A stretch of 64,000 bases of DNA from Pedobacter cryoconitis (GCF_014200595.1 NZ_JACHCG010000001.1:2976001-3040000), one strand, 5' to 3'. Shown: positions 9,819 to 19,270, counted from the stretch's first letter. Notes: generated by a model not told the origin, from the letters alone. Numbers and translations are program-made.

Positions 9819-11216
9819 TTAAAATTCGTTAATAAATAGATTATAATCACCCATTGCGGCTGATTTCAATAATAAAGCCTGCCAAACATTGGTATAAGCA
9901 ATATCACGATCAGTCTCTGCCCTGTTCAGCGCATAAAGTGCCTGCGTTAAATCAACAATTGTTGTCAACCCATTTTTATACAAAGTACTTTTCTGCAAAT
10001 ACGCCTCACTCGCTGCCTTAACCTGTACAGGAGCTTCGTTATAATTGTCCATTGCATTTTTAATCTTGGTTTCAGCAAGTGCCAGCTGCGCATGTAATTG
10101 CTGATCAACCAGTTCATATTCATTTTGCAGGCCACTGGAAATATAACGCTGTGCTTTAACCTGCGGAGCATTACGCAGAATCGTCGTTAAATTCCACGTT
10201 ACGCCAACACCGAACAAATAATTACCACGGGTTGGATTAACTCCATCACCATAACTATGTGAATACGCATTCAGGTCATTCGGATAGTTAGTTTCAAATC
10301 CTGAACCCCTGCCCTGTAGTATTCCGATTAAAGAAAAAGTCGGGTAAGCCAGCTTCTTGTAATAATTCAATTGTTGATTACTAACCTCTATTCTGTTCTT
10401 GTAAAATTTCAAAAGCGGGTGCTCTTTAAAATTCACATTGGTATCTGCTAATAAAATTGACTGCGGAACATGGTTAATCGATGCAGTGTCTACCTTAAAA
10501 CCAGTAGCAGTAACCCCCATTAAAACGCCCAGTTTATTCGCCTGTTCCTGTTCCAGATCAACTGCCTTGGTCAGTGAAATTTTAGCGTTTGAAACTTCTG
10601 CCGCAGCTAAAGAAGAATCTACTCCGGCGATCAGTCCATTTTTTGCACGCAGTGACGCATTATCTTTAAAAACTATCGCTCTTTCCAGGTTTTTCTGCTG
10701 AGATTTAGTGAGTCGCTGAGCCGCAAGCAAATTCAGATAAGCAGCAGATACCCGCACCTCATGCTGGAATATTTCCTGGCTCAGATCATTTTCATCCCGC
10801 TTAAGGATTTCTTTTGAAACTTTGATCTTTTCACGGATTCTTCCGAAGCTGAAGAAATCCCAGTTTATATTACTGAGATAAAGCGCTCCAAAAGCAGCAT
10901 TCCAATTTTGCTGGGCAAGTGCCGGGCCAGACGAAGCCGTGCTTAATCCACCTAAAGCAGAAAGCGGTCCGTTCTGACCATTAATAGTTCCATAATCTTG
11001 CTGTGCAGCAAGTGTTAAATTTGGGAGATACTCCCTTCTGGCCTGTTCAACTGATTGTTTAGAGGCGCTCACGTAATTGCTTTTTGCCTTTATAGTTCCG
11101 TAATTGGTAATTGCTGTATGGACCGCATCCTTCATATTCAGGGTTTGGGCCTCAGTAGTTACAGCAGTACACAGGAAAGAGGAAAAAAGAAGGGTAGAAA
11201 ATGATATTCGGGGCAT
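9819..11216 (-). CDS. TolC-family outer-membrane efflux protein
   Basis: 465 residues with a signal peptide ending near TEAQ. Two long heptad-rich segments of the outer-membrane efflux protein fold follow (about residues 40-240 and 270-455; for example LNLLAAQRLTKSQQKNLERA, then YNEAPVQVKAASEAYLQKS and GLTTIVDLTQALYALNRAE). The protein forms the trimeric outer-membrane channel for the RND pump encoded 14 bp downstream. It is the first gene of the operon, and a Bacteroidota-type -7 element lies about 50 bp upstream. The length is typical of the family. Confidence 0.9.
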   Translation of the reverse strand: MPRISFSTLLFSSFLCTAVTTEAQTLNMKDAVHTAITNYGTIKAKSNYVSASKQSVEQARREYLPNLTLAAQQDYGTINGQNGPLSALGGLSTASSGPALAQQNWNAAFGALYLSNINWDFFSFGRIREKIKVSKEILKRDENDLSQEIFQHEVRVSAAYLNLLAAQRLTKSQQKNLERAIVFKDNASLRAKNGLIAGVDSSLAAAEVSNAKISLTKAVDLEQEQANKLGVLMGVTATGFKVDTASINHVPQSILLADTNVNFKEHPLLKFYKNRIEVSNQQLNYYKKLAYPTFSLIGILQGRGSGFETNYPNDLNAYSHSYGDGVNPTRGNYLFGVGVTWNLTTILRNAPQVKAQRYISSGLQNEYELVDQQLHAQLALAETKIKNAMDNYNEAPVQVKAASEAYLQKSTLYKNGLTTIVDLTQALYALNRAETDRDIAYTNVWQALLLKSAAMGDYNLFINEF

Positions 11217-11268
11217 TAGATTGATGTTAAATTAAATCTATAATCTACTTAGTGTTTATTGTACGTGA

Positions 11269-11276
11269 CAAAAGTA
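11269..11276 (-). promoter_or_regulatory. Putative -7 promoter element of the efflux operon
   Basis: On the minus strand this reads TACTTTTG, an exact match to the Bacteroidota -7 consensus TAnnTTTG, 52 bp before the tolC-like start codon. No TTG sits at the ideal 19-bp spacing (the nearest is 13 bp away), so the -33 part is weak. The rest of the 284-bp gap (11217-11500) is AT-rich and shows nothing else I can name. Confidence 0.45.
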
Positions 11277-11500
11277 TCTGTTAGAACATCAACCGAAAAT
11301 ATTCAGTTCAAATCAATACTTATTAAATTCAAACAATTGGTTTTAAAATCGCTTAATTAAGGCTATTAAGGGCTTTTAAGTGGAAATAAAGAGCCAGCTA
11401 CCAGTGCAATTAACTAAAAATCCTTTTATATGACAATAGACTGACTCATAAAGCACAAAAGAGCATAAAATAAAGCCATTTTTCAGTACCATAAGGCCAA

Positions 11501-12157
11501 TTATCCCAATAAAACCGGAATAATCTCAGCCGGTTTCCGATAAATAATTGCTTTAATAAAACTACCGTAATAAAAATCAGTTTTTAAGACGGCATAAGTC
11601 TGTTCTTCAAAAAAATGCTCCGTATTAATCAACGTTTTTGCCTCCACGGATGAAATCTTGCTGAAAAACAAATACATAGACTTTAATAAAAGTAATTGCC
11701 ACCTCTTCCCGGATTGCTTCGTATAATAAAAATCCGCAAAAAGCCATATTCCACCAGGCTTAAGCAAAGCATTGAGCTGATTAAAGATCAACCGGATATT
11801 GTCCGCAGAAAAATTATCAAAAAAGAAAGCAGTAATCAGTACATCATAAAACCCTGAAGGTTTAAAATCTTCCATTGCCGCATGGATGAACTCCACCCTA
11901 TTTCCCTTTACCGCTCTTTTTTTTGAACGTTCGAGCATTTTGGATGAAATTTCGACATAGGTGATCTTTAATCCAGAAGAATGAACTTTAGCAAGTTCTT
12001 CCAATATCCAGCCAGTCCCCCCTCCTGCAATTAAAATAGTACTGTTTGCGGGAACCGCACTTAACTGCTGGATCTGTGCTTTGACCTGTGCCCGGAAAAA
12101 GACCATTCTGCTCAGCACATCATAATAATCCGCTATACTGTCATAATTGTTCTTCAT
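11501..12157 (-). CDS. Class I SAM-dependent methyltransferase
   Basis: 218 residues. Motif I is ILIAGGGTGWILEEL (about residues 40-54), and an acidic residue follows strand 2 (ITYVEISSKMLERSKKR). Motif II/III is FYDVLITAFFFDNF, and the post-motif is LLKPGGIWLFADF. This is the classical Rossmann methyltransferase layout. The YDSIADYYD start resembles ubiquinone/menaquinone-type methyltransferases, but the substrate is unknown. It is encoded 20 bp after a UbiA-like membrane protein on the same strand, so the two could modify the same prenylated or lipid molecule. That link is inference. Confidence 0.85.
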   Translation of the reverse strand: MKNNYDSIADYYDVLSRMVFFRAQVKAQIQQLSAVPANSTILIAGGGTGWILEELAKVHSSGLKITYVEISSKMLERSKKRAVKGNRVEFIHAAMEDFKPSGFYDVLITAFFFDNFSADNIRLIFNQLNALLKPGGIWLFADFYYTKQSGKRWQLLLLKSMYLFFSKISSVEAKTLINTEHFFEEQTYAVLKTDFYYGSFIKAIIYRKPAEIIPVLLG

Positions 12158-12177
12158 TCCCGTCTGTTAAAAGCAAA

Positions 12178-13086
12178 CTAAATAAACTGCATTGCAATAA
12201 TGCCGCAAATGGCCTTCACCATAATCAGCCCATCAATGACGATAAGATAATAAAATATTTTCTTTCTGCTGTTCATGGAATAAGCAACAAGTGCAGTCAG
12301 CACAAAAGGAACCAGGTTAAATATAATTCTTGATGCAGGAAAATGTTCAATATTGGCAAAAACCAGTAAGGATATAATTCCAGTAACTAAAAGTGGGATC
12401 AGCACAAAGAATATTGTTTTCTTAAGCCCTATTCTGACCACAAAAGTCTTCAGCTGATTATTGGAATCAATCGCATAATCCTTCATATCAAACATAATTG
12501 CATTAACCGTACAAAACATCCAGTTCTTTACAAAAAGAAAATACCAGAGCGTCGTTCTGGCAACATCAGTACCGGATTCTATCTTCAATAAGATTAAAGG
12601 TAATAAATTCGCAGTAGCAGCCCATACAAACCCTATAATGAAGGGTTTCAGCCAGCCTGTGTTCCTTAAATTGAGATTAAAGAAAAACACAGGTACTAAA
12701 CCATAATATAAAACAGCCATGGCTACGATTATACCAACAACCATCCAGTAAACCAGCGGCAAATGTAAAATGGCCTCAAAATTACTGACGGTCATATAAA
12801 AAATCAGTCCACCGCAAACCATACTCAGTACGAGCTGGCTCAACCGTATAAAACCACGGTGTTCTGCATACCAGGCCGTTCTTGGATTTTGCGTTTTCCG
12901 GCTATCAGTTGCCCCCATATACGCATAAGTATAATAGACTATGGGTGCGAGGAACAACAATACATAATAATTCAGGGAGTTAAAAGGGACCTTTAACTGT
13001 AAAGTAGACTCTATGGTCAAAGCCACGGCCAGTAAACCTATAAAATAGTTGCCAAAAAATATAAACTTTATAATTTTTAAACCCAT
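12178..13086 (-). CDS. UbiA-like prenyltransferase-fold membrane protein
   Basis: 302 residues with about eight or nine hydrophobic segments. The segment MFDMKDYAIDSNNQLKT (about residues 199-215) matches the second Asp-rich motif DxxxDxxxD region of the UbiA superfamily, followed by VRIGLKKT. The first motif (NDxxDxxxD) normally found after helix 2 is not recognisable; the corresponding loop reads YMGATDSRKTQNPRTAW. It may therefore be a divergent or catalytically altered family member. It is upstream of, and probably co-transcribed with, the methyltransferase at 11501. Alternative: an uncharacterised polytopic membrane protein. The second motif is the main support for the UbiA call. Confidence 0.6.
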   Translation of the reverse strand: MGLKIIKFIFFGNYFIGLLAVALTIESTLQLKVPFNSLNYYVLLFLAPIVYYTYAYMGATDSRKTQNPRTAWYAEHRGFIRLSQLVLSMVCGGLIFYMTVSNFEAILHLPLVYWMVVGIIVAMAVLYYGLVPVFFFNLNLRNTGWLKPFIIGFVWAATANLLPLILLKIESGTDVARTTLWYFLFVKNWMFCTVNAIMFDMKDYAIDSNNQLKTFVVRIGLKKTIFFVLIPLLVTGIISLLVFANIEHFPASRIIFNLVPFVLTALVAYSMNSRKKIFYYLIVIDGLIMVKAICGIIAMQFI

Positions 13087-13139
13087 TATAAGATTTCCTG
13101 AGCTGGTTTGAGAATCTGCATTAATTTGTACGTGCTATT

Positions 13140-13607
13140 TTAATGGTATTTTTTGAGGATATCTTCTATTCTTGCATCAGGAACAAGGTCTGTGACTGCA
13201 ATTAATTTAATCCTTTTGAAATCAGGATGTAAAGTATTGATTACATAATTATTGCATTCCGGCATTACCGCTGACGGAACTTTCAAAACAGGTATCCGCA
13301 GATCATCAAACCATTTATTACCTATCGGCTGGCAATGACTATAATCATAAGGATCACGCCAGTCGGGGTCCAGCTTACTTTCTTCTACCGTACTGATCAG
13401 TAAATCGTCCGGAATTTCAATAAAAACTGTTTTAAAATCCTGATTAAAACCAACTCCCTGCCGCCTCACCATATTTTCCATAAAGGCCAGCGGGATGTTT
13501 TCTGCACAGTAAATTACACGCTTACCAGTAGAAGCCCATCGTCCATTTGCACCCGAAGCAGTGAGCGAGCCTGCATAATTTTTATGCCCTATTCTGAATA
13601 CGATCAT
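13140..13607 (-). CDS. RES-domain toxin of a RES-Xre toxin-antitoxin system
   Basis: 155 residues covering the whole RES domain. Expected family residues are visible: the N-terminal Arg in VFRIGH, GRWASTGKRVIYCAE, a Glu in AFMEN, and a Ser in VPSAVMPECNNYVINTLHPDF. Characterised RES toxins degrade NAD+ and stop growth. The gene follows its antitoxin with an 8-bp gap, the usual antitoxin-first order. Length is normal and no disruption is visible, so the module is probably functional. Expression should follow the autoregulated promoter upstream of the antitoxin. Confidence 0.9.
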   Translation of the reverse strand: MIVFRIGHKNYAGSLTASGANGRWASTGKRVIYCAENIPLAFMENMVRRQGVGFNQDFKTVFIEIPDDLLISTVEESKLDPDWRDPYDYSHCQPIGNKWFDDLRIPVLKVPSAVMPECNNYVINTLHPDFKRIKLIAVTDLVPDARIEDILKKYH

Positions 13608-13615
13608 CTGTACAC

Positions 13616-14062
13616 TTAAACAGCGTCACCATAAGCCATTTTCAAAAGCTCATCTGCAACCAGATCTACTCCGCCCGGGGTAGTTAACCAGTCCATAGGA
13701 CGCTCTTTTGAATTCCAGAAAGGTTTATTTAACCAGTAACTGAACTCATCTACAGTACCAAATAACTCCACTCCTTTTTTATAAAGGCCTATTAATTTAA
13801 GCAAATGCTCTCCATAAACAGGTTCCAGTAATTTTTTCTGCTCTTTATAATTGCTGATTGTTCTGGATGATATATTAATCAAATCCGCCAGTGATTTATT
13901 TGAAATATTAATCGCTTCAGCAAAATCATAGAATAAACCGGGTTTTAACCCCTGTCTGGCATATTGAAAGACCTTCATATCATCACTTACATCAATTGCA
14001 TTAAACTTGACGCGAAGTGTCTCTGTGCGTTTATCCGAAAGTAATACACTTGTAGCTGACAT
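13616..14062 (-). CDS. Xre/MbcA/ParS-type antitoxin
   Basis: 148 residues. The N-terminal part has an Xre-like helix-turn-helix with SLADLINISSRTISNYK (about residues 55-71). The C-terminal part is the MbcA/ParS toxin-binding region (LIGLYKKGVELFGTVDEFSYWLNKPFW, GGVDLVADELLKMAYGDA). It neutralises the RES toxin encoded 8 bp downstream and, in characterised systems, represses its own promoter through the Xre domain. A 10-bp inverted repeat in the upstream region (14084-14127) fits that role. Start codon at 14062. Confidence 0.9.
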   Translation of the reverse strand: MSATSVLLSDKRTETLRVKFNAIDVSDDMKVFQYARQGLKPGLFYDFAEAINISNKSLADLINISSRTISNYKEQKKLLEPVYGEHLLKLIGLYKKGVELFGTVDEFSYWLNKPFWNSKERPMDWLTTPGGVDLVADELLKMAYGDAV

Positions 14063-14083
14063 ATCCTTGAGTTTAGAAGACTA

Positions 14084-14127
14084 ATATACGAATTTTTTCA
14101 ATATCAAGGTCGAAATTATTCGTATAT
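14084..14127. promoter_or_regulatory. Inverted-repeat operator candidate of the RES-Xre module
   Basis: Two perfect 10-bp arms, ATATACGAAT at 14084-14093 and ATTCGTATAT at 14118-14127, are separated by 24 bp in the short gap upstream of the antitoxin start at 14062. The spacing of arm centres (34 bp) is close to three helical turns. This suits cooperative binding by two Xre dimers or by a toxin-antitoxin complex. The repeat is seen directly; its binding role is inference from family autoregulation. Confidence 0.55.
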
Positions 14128-14153
14128 CCATTTAGCTTCTAAAATAACCAGTC

Positions 14154-16733
14154 TTATTTACTTCGCTGTGACGATAATCGTGCCGCACGGGCCAGATTAT
14201 CAGTTGCCTGCAAGATTTTCGCCTTCAAACGTGGGTTATAATCCGGATGATTTTTAAGAAATCCACTCACTATAGCACCAGCTGCTGTACTTTGATAATA
14301 CCCAAATGTAGCCTGTAACCACGACTGCGGAAAGAAGATATCACCAGTAGACTGAATTTCCCCTAATAAATCCAGACTTTTCTCTAAATAAGCAACACTA
14401 TATTGCTGACGCAAAGGATGATGCAAATAATATAAAGCAGCCAGAACATTGGACTCTTTTGCCCTGTTTGCAGGAAATTTCAAGCTGTCAAAGAAATCAT
14501 CCCTTATACTTTTCTTCGACGAAACAGCTGGCATAATGAATTCAAACCTCTTTTTACGGTCAGGGTTCGTAATTCTGGACTCCTGTACAGGTAAAATAGA
14601 CATATCCGCATCATCTCTTACCGCCAGAGATAGCGCCAGACTCGTGTAATCATCCTCAGAAAGCGTAATACCCGCAGGAGCTTTCTGACTTTTCCAGATC
14701 TGGTACAGCTTATTTCTCGCCACCTGGCTCATAAAAATATCCTGATAAGCTTTAAAAAGCTGTTTTTTATTATTACTGCTTTGCTGTTGCAGCATTGCAT
14801 CCCATAATTTATTTTCCAGTGCAGCTGATAAAAGCTGTCTTTCTTTAACACTGCTGAATTGCCAGTAAATAGTACTGATATAATTGCTGAGTAACCTGAT
14901 ATTCAACTCTTCTCCTTCTTTAGCCAGCCCCTGGCTAAACAGCGTTAATAAAGCGGCTGGTTCCACACTTTTCCCGCTTAACATCTGCTCATATAAGGAA
15001 ATATAGGCAACAGAACGATGCAACGGCTTCTTCAGCTCAAATAAATGCTGCTGAACAGCAGGATCAACCGGCCACTGCCCATACCCATCACCAGCCGAGT
15101 TAAAAAGGATAAATAACGGCTTATCCAACCCGGCAGCCTCTTTCAGCTCCAGCTGCTCTGCTACTAAATCAGCATTGATTACTTTAACAGCACCAGGATA
15201 AAACAAAGTTACCTCAAAAGTTTGCGGCCATACCCTTTTCTCTCCGGATTCAGCTTGCTGAGTCAGCACCAAACTGCTTATTTTATCACCCTGATAACTT
15301 ATCTTATACTCAATTACAGGCCTGCCACTTTCATTTACCCATACTTTATTCCATTTCTCTAAATCTACAGCGGTATAGCTATCCAGAATACGGATCAAAT
15401 CCGGCCATGAAGCATTACTATTTGCAAATTTCTTTAAATATTCTCTGACCCCCTGCTGAAATTTATCTTTCCCCATCAGCTTTTCCAGCTGCTGCATCAT
15501 AATAGGGGCTTTATGGTAAATAATATTCCCGTAAAGCGTGCCCGCGTCCTTTAAATTATCAAGCGGCTGACGAATAGGATTAGCACCCGCTGTACGGTCA
15601 ACCGCATAAGCCGCAGGAAAATGATCAATCAGGAATTTAATTGCATAATTATCCTTTCCATCTGCTTCCTCTGCACTTTTATCTGCCATAAAATTGGCAA
15701 AAACCTCTTTCATCCAAACATCAGAAAACCAGTCCATGGTTACCAGATCGCCAAACCACATGTGTGCAGTTTCATGCGCAATAAGGTTATTACGGGCATT
15801 CAGCTGATCTTTAGTTGCACCAGCATCCAAAAATAAACTGGCTGCTTTATACTGTATTGCACCAGGGTGTTCCATTCCACCAAACTGAAAATCGGGGATA
15901 GCTACAAATCCGAACTTCTGAAAAGGATAAGGAATTCCAGTCCAGTCTTCCAGGTATTTTAAAGCACCCGAATGAATCGCATAGATCGCAGGCAAACTAA
16001 GTTTAATCTTTGCAGCATCAGTTTCCCGGTATAAAAAATCCGCTTGCTGTTTATGAACAATCCCCTGGTTAAGCTGAAACTTACCCGCTGCAAATGCAAA
16101 CAAATAAGTACTTAACAAATCAGAAGTTTTATAATGATAAGTTTTACGTTCTTGTTTCTGCACAGAGTCTTTCAGCTCTGCATTGGCTATTGCTTTCCAG
16201 GCTTTAGGCAGATGAAGCGTTAAGGTATAATTCGCCTTTAAATCGGGCTGATCAAAACAGGGAAAAACAGTCCGCGCTCTGTCCGGAACAAATAAAGTAT
16301 AGAGATAATCAGTATTTCGGTTTAACGCGCCTTCACCTGCCCGAAATAGAATCCGGACTTCATTGTCCCCTCTTTTCAAAAACTCAGGAAGCAGGATCAG
16401 GTGTTCCTTACTATGCGTTACCGGAGCTGCTTTACCATTAATCGTCAGCAAGCTGATTTTCGAAGGATCTTCTTTAAAATCCAGCTGCAAAGGCGTTCTG
16501 GCGCTACTCAGCTTAAAATTCAGGATTTCATGTGCAGCAATCCCTTTATTTTTTTCGGCTGGAATATCGAGTTCCAAAGTATAATGAATAGCCGTCAGCA
16601 CAGCTTTACGATAAATCGCCAGCGACCTGCTTACCCCATTTTCTACCGCAGGAACCACAGGCCCGGCTTTTCGTGAAGAACAGGAAGCCAATATAATAAC
16701 CAGCAATAACAATAATTTATAGCGAAGAACCAT
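14154..16733 (-). CDS. M1-family aminopeptidase, lipoprotein
   Basis: 859 residues with a lipoprotein signal (hydrophobic stretch, then LASC-SSRK). The exopeptidase motif GGMEHPGAIQY lies near residue 290. The zinc site HETAH lies near residue 320, followed by the second zinc ligand Glu in KEVFANFMADK, so the catalytic HExxH-x18-E set is complete. It should be an aminopeptidase exposed to the periplasm or cell surface that trims peptides from their N-terminus. It lies 12 bp downstream of the CobW-type GTPase on the same strand. The GTPase might serve zinc delivery, and since this is a zinc enzyme the pairing is suggestive, but that is inference. Confidence 0.93.
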   Translation of the reverse strand: MVLRYKLLLLLVIILASCSSRKAGPVVPAVENGVSRSLAIYRKAVLTAIHYTLELDIPAEKNKGIAAHEILNFKLSSARTPLQLDFKEDPSKISLLTINGKAAPVTHSKEHLILLPEFLKRGDNEVRILFRAGEGALNRNTDYLYTLFVPDRARTVFPCFDQPDLKANYTLTLHLPKAWKAIANAELKDSVQKQERKTYHYKTSDLLSTYLFAFAAGKFQLNQGIVHKQQADFLYRETDAAKIKLSLPAIYAIHSGALKYLEDWTGIPYPFQKFGFVAIPDFQFGGMEHPGAIQYKAASLFLDAGATKDQLNARNNLIAHETAHMWFGDLVTMDWFSDVWMKEVFANFMADKSAEEADGKDNYAIKFLIDHFPAAYAVDRTAGANPIRQPLDNLKDAGTLYGNIIYHKAPIMMQQLEKLMGKDKFQQGVREYLKKFANSNASWPDLIRILDSYTAVDLEKWNKVWVNESGRPVIEYKISYQGDKISSLVLTQQAESGEKRVWPQTFEVTLFYPGAVKVINADLVAEQLELKEAAGLDKPLFILFNSAGDGYGQWPVDPAVQQHLFELKKPLHRSVAYISLYEQMLSGKSVEPAALLTLFSQGLAKEGEELNIRLLSNYISTIYWQFSSVKERQLLSAALENKLWDAMLQQQSSNNKKQLFKAYQDIFMSQVARNKLYQIWKSQKAPAGITLSEDDYTSLALSLAVRDDADMSILPVQESRITNPDRKKRFEFIMPAVSSKKSIRDDFFDSLKFPANRAKESNVLAALYYLHHPLRQQYSVAYLEKSLDLLGEIQSTGDIFFPQSWLQATFGYYQSTAAGAIVSGFLKNHPDYNPRLKAKILQATDNLARAARLSSQRSK

Positions 16734-16745
16734 GCTGGCAATTTA

Positions 16746-17780
16746 CTATTTTAGTTCAGATTCAGTATATAAACAAGTACGGAACATTTTATCAAAACCA
16801 AATACTTTAAGCCCTTTTCCAATCACAACAATCTTTGTTTCTTTAATTTCATCAGGTAACCAGTTCTCACCAAGGGTGATAGAAAGTGATTTCCCTACTG
16901 TTTGCAAAATGATCCTGCTCTGAAAGAGATGACTGTAAATGATACCCTTGATCCGGTATACATTAGCCGATTGCACAATCAGAAAGACCATCATCCGGTG
17001 CTCCAGCTCTTCAATATTCAAACTCTCCTTATACTTTAAAAGTATAGTTTCAATATCACTATGCTCATGTTTTTGATGAGAAGCTGCAAAAGCCATTAAG
17101 GATTGTTTTTCATCGCTGCTATTACTCAGACTGAACATTCCTTTTGGCGTTGAAACAGGCTTTGGATTACTGTAAAAATTAGCAAAACGCTCTCTGGCAA
17201 ACATTTTACGTACCTGAAAATCATCCTTAGCGGCAATCAGTATTTCAGCAAATGGATTGATGGCCTTTAAAACAGCCTGTAATTCTTTAACATAATCCTC
17301 ACTCACCCGCTCTACCTTATTTAATAAGATACTATCACTAAAAGCGATCTGTTTAATCGCTTCCGGACGTTCTTTTAGCTGATCTTCAATGAGCTCCGCA
17401 TCGACAATACAAATAACCCTTTTTAAATCATATCCCCTTTTCACCTGATCCATCATCAAAAAAGGATGTGCAATATTCGCAGGATCAGCAATTCCGGTAG
17501 CCTCTATAATCAAATGGTCCCATGAATCCTTTTTATCCCACAAATTATTTAAAATCTCAAAAAGATCATCGTTCAGCGTACAGCAAATACACCCGTTATT
17601 CAATTCCACCACATCTTCATCCCCCTTAATAATCAGCCCGGCATCGATACTCTCCGAACCAATTTCATTCTCTATGATCGCAAAACGGGTATCTTTCATT
17701 TTTGAAATTACCGCATTCAGGACTGTTGTTTTCCCTGCACCTAAAAATCCGGTCAGGATGGTTACTTCTTTTGCTTTCAT
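16746..17780 (-). CDS. CobW/COG0523-family GTP-binding metallochaperone
   Basis: 344 residues. Walker A is GFLGAGKTT at residues 12-20, the metal-binding CxCC motif lies in NNGCICCTL (about residues 61-69), the switch motif is EATGIADP, and the base-recognition motif is LNKVERV. The C-terminal CobW domain includes KGIIYSHLFQSRIILQTVG. Proteins of this G3E family load zinc or other metals into client enzymes. CobW itself is linked to cobalamin, but this gene is 34 kb from the B12 locus and beside a zinc aminopeptidase, so a zinc role is as likely. A histidine-rich loop (HQKHEHSD) could bind metal. It is the first gene of a probable two-gene operon. Confidence 0.9.
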   Translation of the reverse strand: MKAKEVTILTGFLGAGKTTVLNAVISKMKDTRFAIIENEIGSESIDAGLIIKGDEDVVELNNGCICCTLNDDLFEILNNLWDKKDSWDHLIIEATGIADPANIAHPFLMMDQVKRGYDLKRVICIVDAELIEDQLKERPEAIKQIAFSDSILLNKVERVSEDYVKELQAVLKAINPFAEILIAAKDDFQVRKMFARERFANFYSNPKPVSTPKGMFSLSNSSDEKQSLMAFAASHQKHEHSDIETILLKYKESLNIEELEHRMMVFLIVQSANVYRIKGIIYSHLFQSRIILQTVGKSLSITLGENWLPDEIKETKIVVIGKGLKVFGFDKMFRTCLYTESELK

Positions 17781-17813
17781 CTATTCATTGAAATTTGAAC
17801 TGCCTATGATTTA

Positions 17814-17845
17814 CAAACTTACTATTTACACCTGTTTTTAGCCAA
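17814..17845 (-). promoter_or_regulatory. Putative promoter of the CobW-type gene
   Basis: On the minus strand TAAGTTTG at 17814-17821 matches TAnnTTTG, and a TTG lies at 17843-17845, 21 bp further upstream, close to the usual 19-bp spacing. It sits 34 bp before the start at 17780. No Zur-box could be recognised by eye. Confidence 0.4.
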
Positions 17846-18015
17846 ATAAAATAACGTTCAATACTGCCTTGTGTAAATTTTATGTGGTTCAGGATATTTT
17901 CCCGGCAATATTTTTTCATTATTGTCTAAAAGATGTACATTGCCAGACAAAGATACGCAAATGCAATATTGTTGCGAAATAAATATTACGTTGAATACTA
18001 ATCAAACACACAATA

Positions 18016-19206
18016 ATGAATAAATCAATATTTAAACCTTTAGTCTTCGCCTCAGGACTATTATTAACTTCCACTTTTGGATTTGCACAGGATAACCTGG
18101 TTAATTCTTTAAAAAACAATCAATCTGCAAACAGTACTTCAGGATTTAAATTCACGGATGTAATTAACCTTGAAAATACATCTGTTAAAAATCAGGGTTC
18201 TTCAGGAACTTGCTGGAGCTACTCTACAAACTCTTTCCTGGAATCAGAAATGATCAGAATGGGTAAAGCACCTGTAGCTTTATCAGAGATGTTTTCTGCG
18301 CGTAACGTTTATGTGGAAAAAGGTAAGAATTATGTACGTATGCATGGCGCTGTTTCTTTAGGTGACGGTGGTGCTCTGCATGATGTAATCAATATGTACA
18401 GAAAATATGGTGCAGTTCCACAAGTAAACTATACAGGCTTAAACTACGGTACTAAAATCAATAAACTAGGTGAAATGGGTGCAATTACTACAGGCATATT
18501 AGAAGCTGTAGTTAAAAACAAAACATTAACACCAAACTGGGAAAAAGCTTATACAGGAGCAATCGACGCTTATTTAGGCCAGGTTCCTGAAAAATTCGAC
18601 TACAAAGGTAAAAGCTATACTCCACAAACTTTTGCAAAACAGGTAGTAGGTCTTAATCCTGATGACTATGTAGAATTGTCTTCATTTAACGATCATCCGT
18701 TTTACAGCAAATTCACTTTGCTGGTACAGGATAACTGGTCATTTGATCAGGTTTACAACGTTAAAGTAAACGAAATCACTGATATCATTGACAATGCATT
18801 GAAAAACGGTTACTCTGTAGCCTGGGCAACTGATGTGAGCGAGAAATCTTTCTCTTACAAAAATGGTGTGGCTTATATCCCTGCTAAACCATATGATGAA
18901 ATGAATGAGCAGGAGAAAGCGACAATGTTCAGTGAGCCAAAACCAGAAATGGAAATCACTCAGGAAAACCGTCAGTTAGCTTTTGATAACTATGAAACTA
19001 CGGATGATCACGGTATGCATATCGTTGGATTAGCTAAAGATCAGAATGGCAGAGAATACTATATTGTTAAAAATTCATGGGGTGTAACCAATGACTACAA
19101 AGGTTATTTGTATGTAACCAAGAATTATGTAAAATATAAAACTACTGCTTTCTTGCTGAACAAAGGCGGTATACCAGCAGCTATCAGAAAAAACCTGGGT
19201 ATTTAA
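18016..19206 (+). CDS. Secreted C1-family cysteine peptidase (aminopeptidase C / bleomycin hydrolase type)
   Basis: 396 residues with a signal peptide ending near GFAQ. The catalytic Cys sits in NQGSSGTCWSYSTNSFLESE (about residue 66), the catalytic His in DDHGMHIVGLA (about residue 338), and the Asn in VKNSWG (about residue 356), the full triad of papain-type enzymes. The layout and the phrase ALSEMFSARNVYVEK fit the C1B bleomycin hydrolase/PepC branch. The signal peptide places it in the periplasm or outside the cell, unlike the cytoplasmic PepC of Firmicutes. A strong bidirectional terminator follows. Confidence 0.9.
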   Translation: MNKSIFKPLVFASGLLLTSTFGFAQDNLVNSLKNNQSANSTSGFKFTDVINLENTSVKNQGSSGTCWSYSTNSFLESEMIRMGKAPVALSEMFSARNVYVEKGKNYVRMHGAVSLGDGGALHDVINMYRKYGAVPQVNYTGLNYGTKINKLGEMGAITTGILEAVVKNKTLTPNWEKAYTGAIDAYLGQVPEKFDYKGKSYTPQTFAKQVVGLNPDDYVELSSFNDHPFYSKFTLLVQDNWSFDQVYNVKVNEITDIIDNALKNGYSVAWATDVSEKSFSYKNGVAYIPAKPYDEMNEQEKATMFSEPKPEMEITQENRQLAFDNYETTDDHGMHIVGLAKDQNGREYYIVKNSWGVTNDYKGYLYVTKNYVKYKTTAFLLNKGGIPAAIRKNLGI

Positions 19207-19224
19207 TCCATTATATCAATACAT

Positions 19225-19270
19225 AAAAAGAGGGTTAAAAGTATCATATGATATTTTTAACCCTCTTTTT
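19225..19270. terminator. Bidirectional intrinsic terminator
   Basis: A 16-bp stem, AAAAAGAGGGTTAAAA at 19225-19240 pairing with its complement at 19255-19270, has A and T runs at both ends, so it can stop transcription from either side. The loop is itself palindromic (TATCATATGATA). It lies between the converging C1 peptidase and rpiA genes and overlaps the first bases of the rpiA stop codon. Confidence 0.85.
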
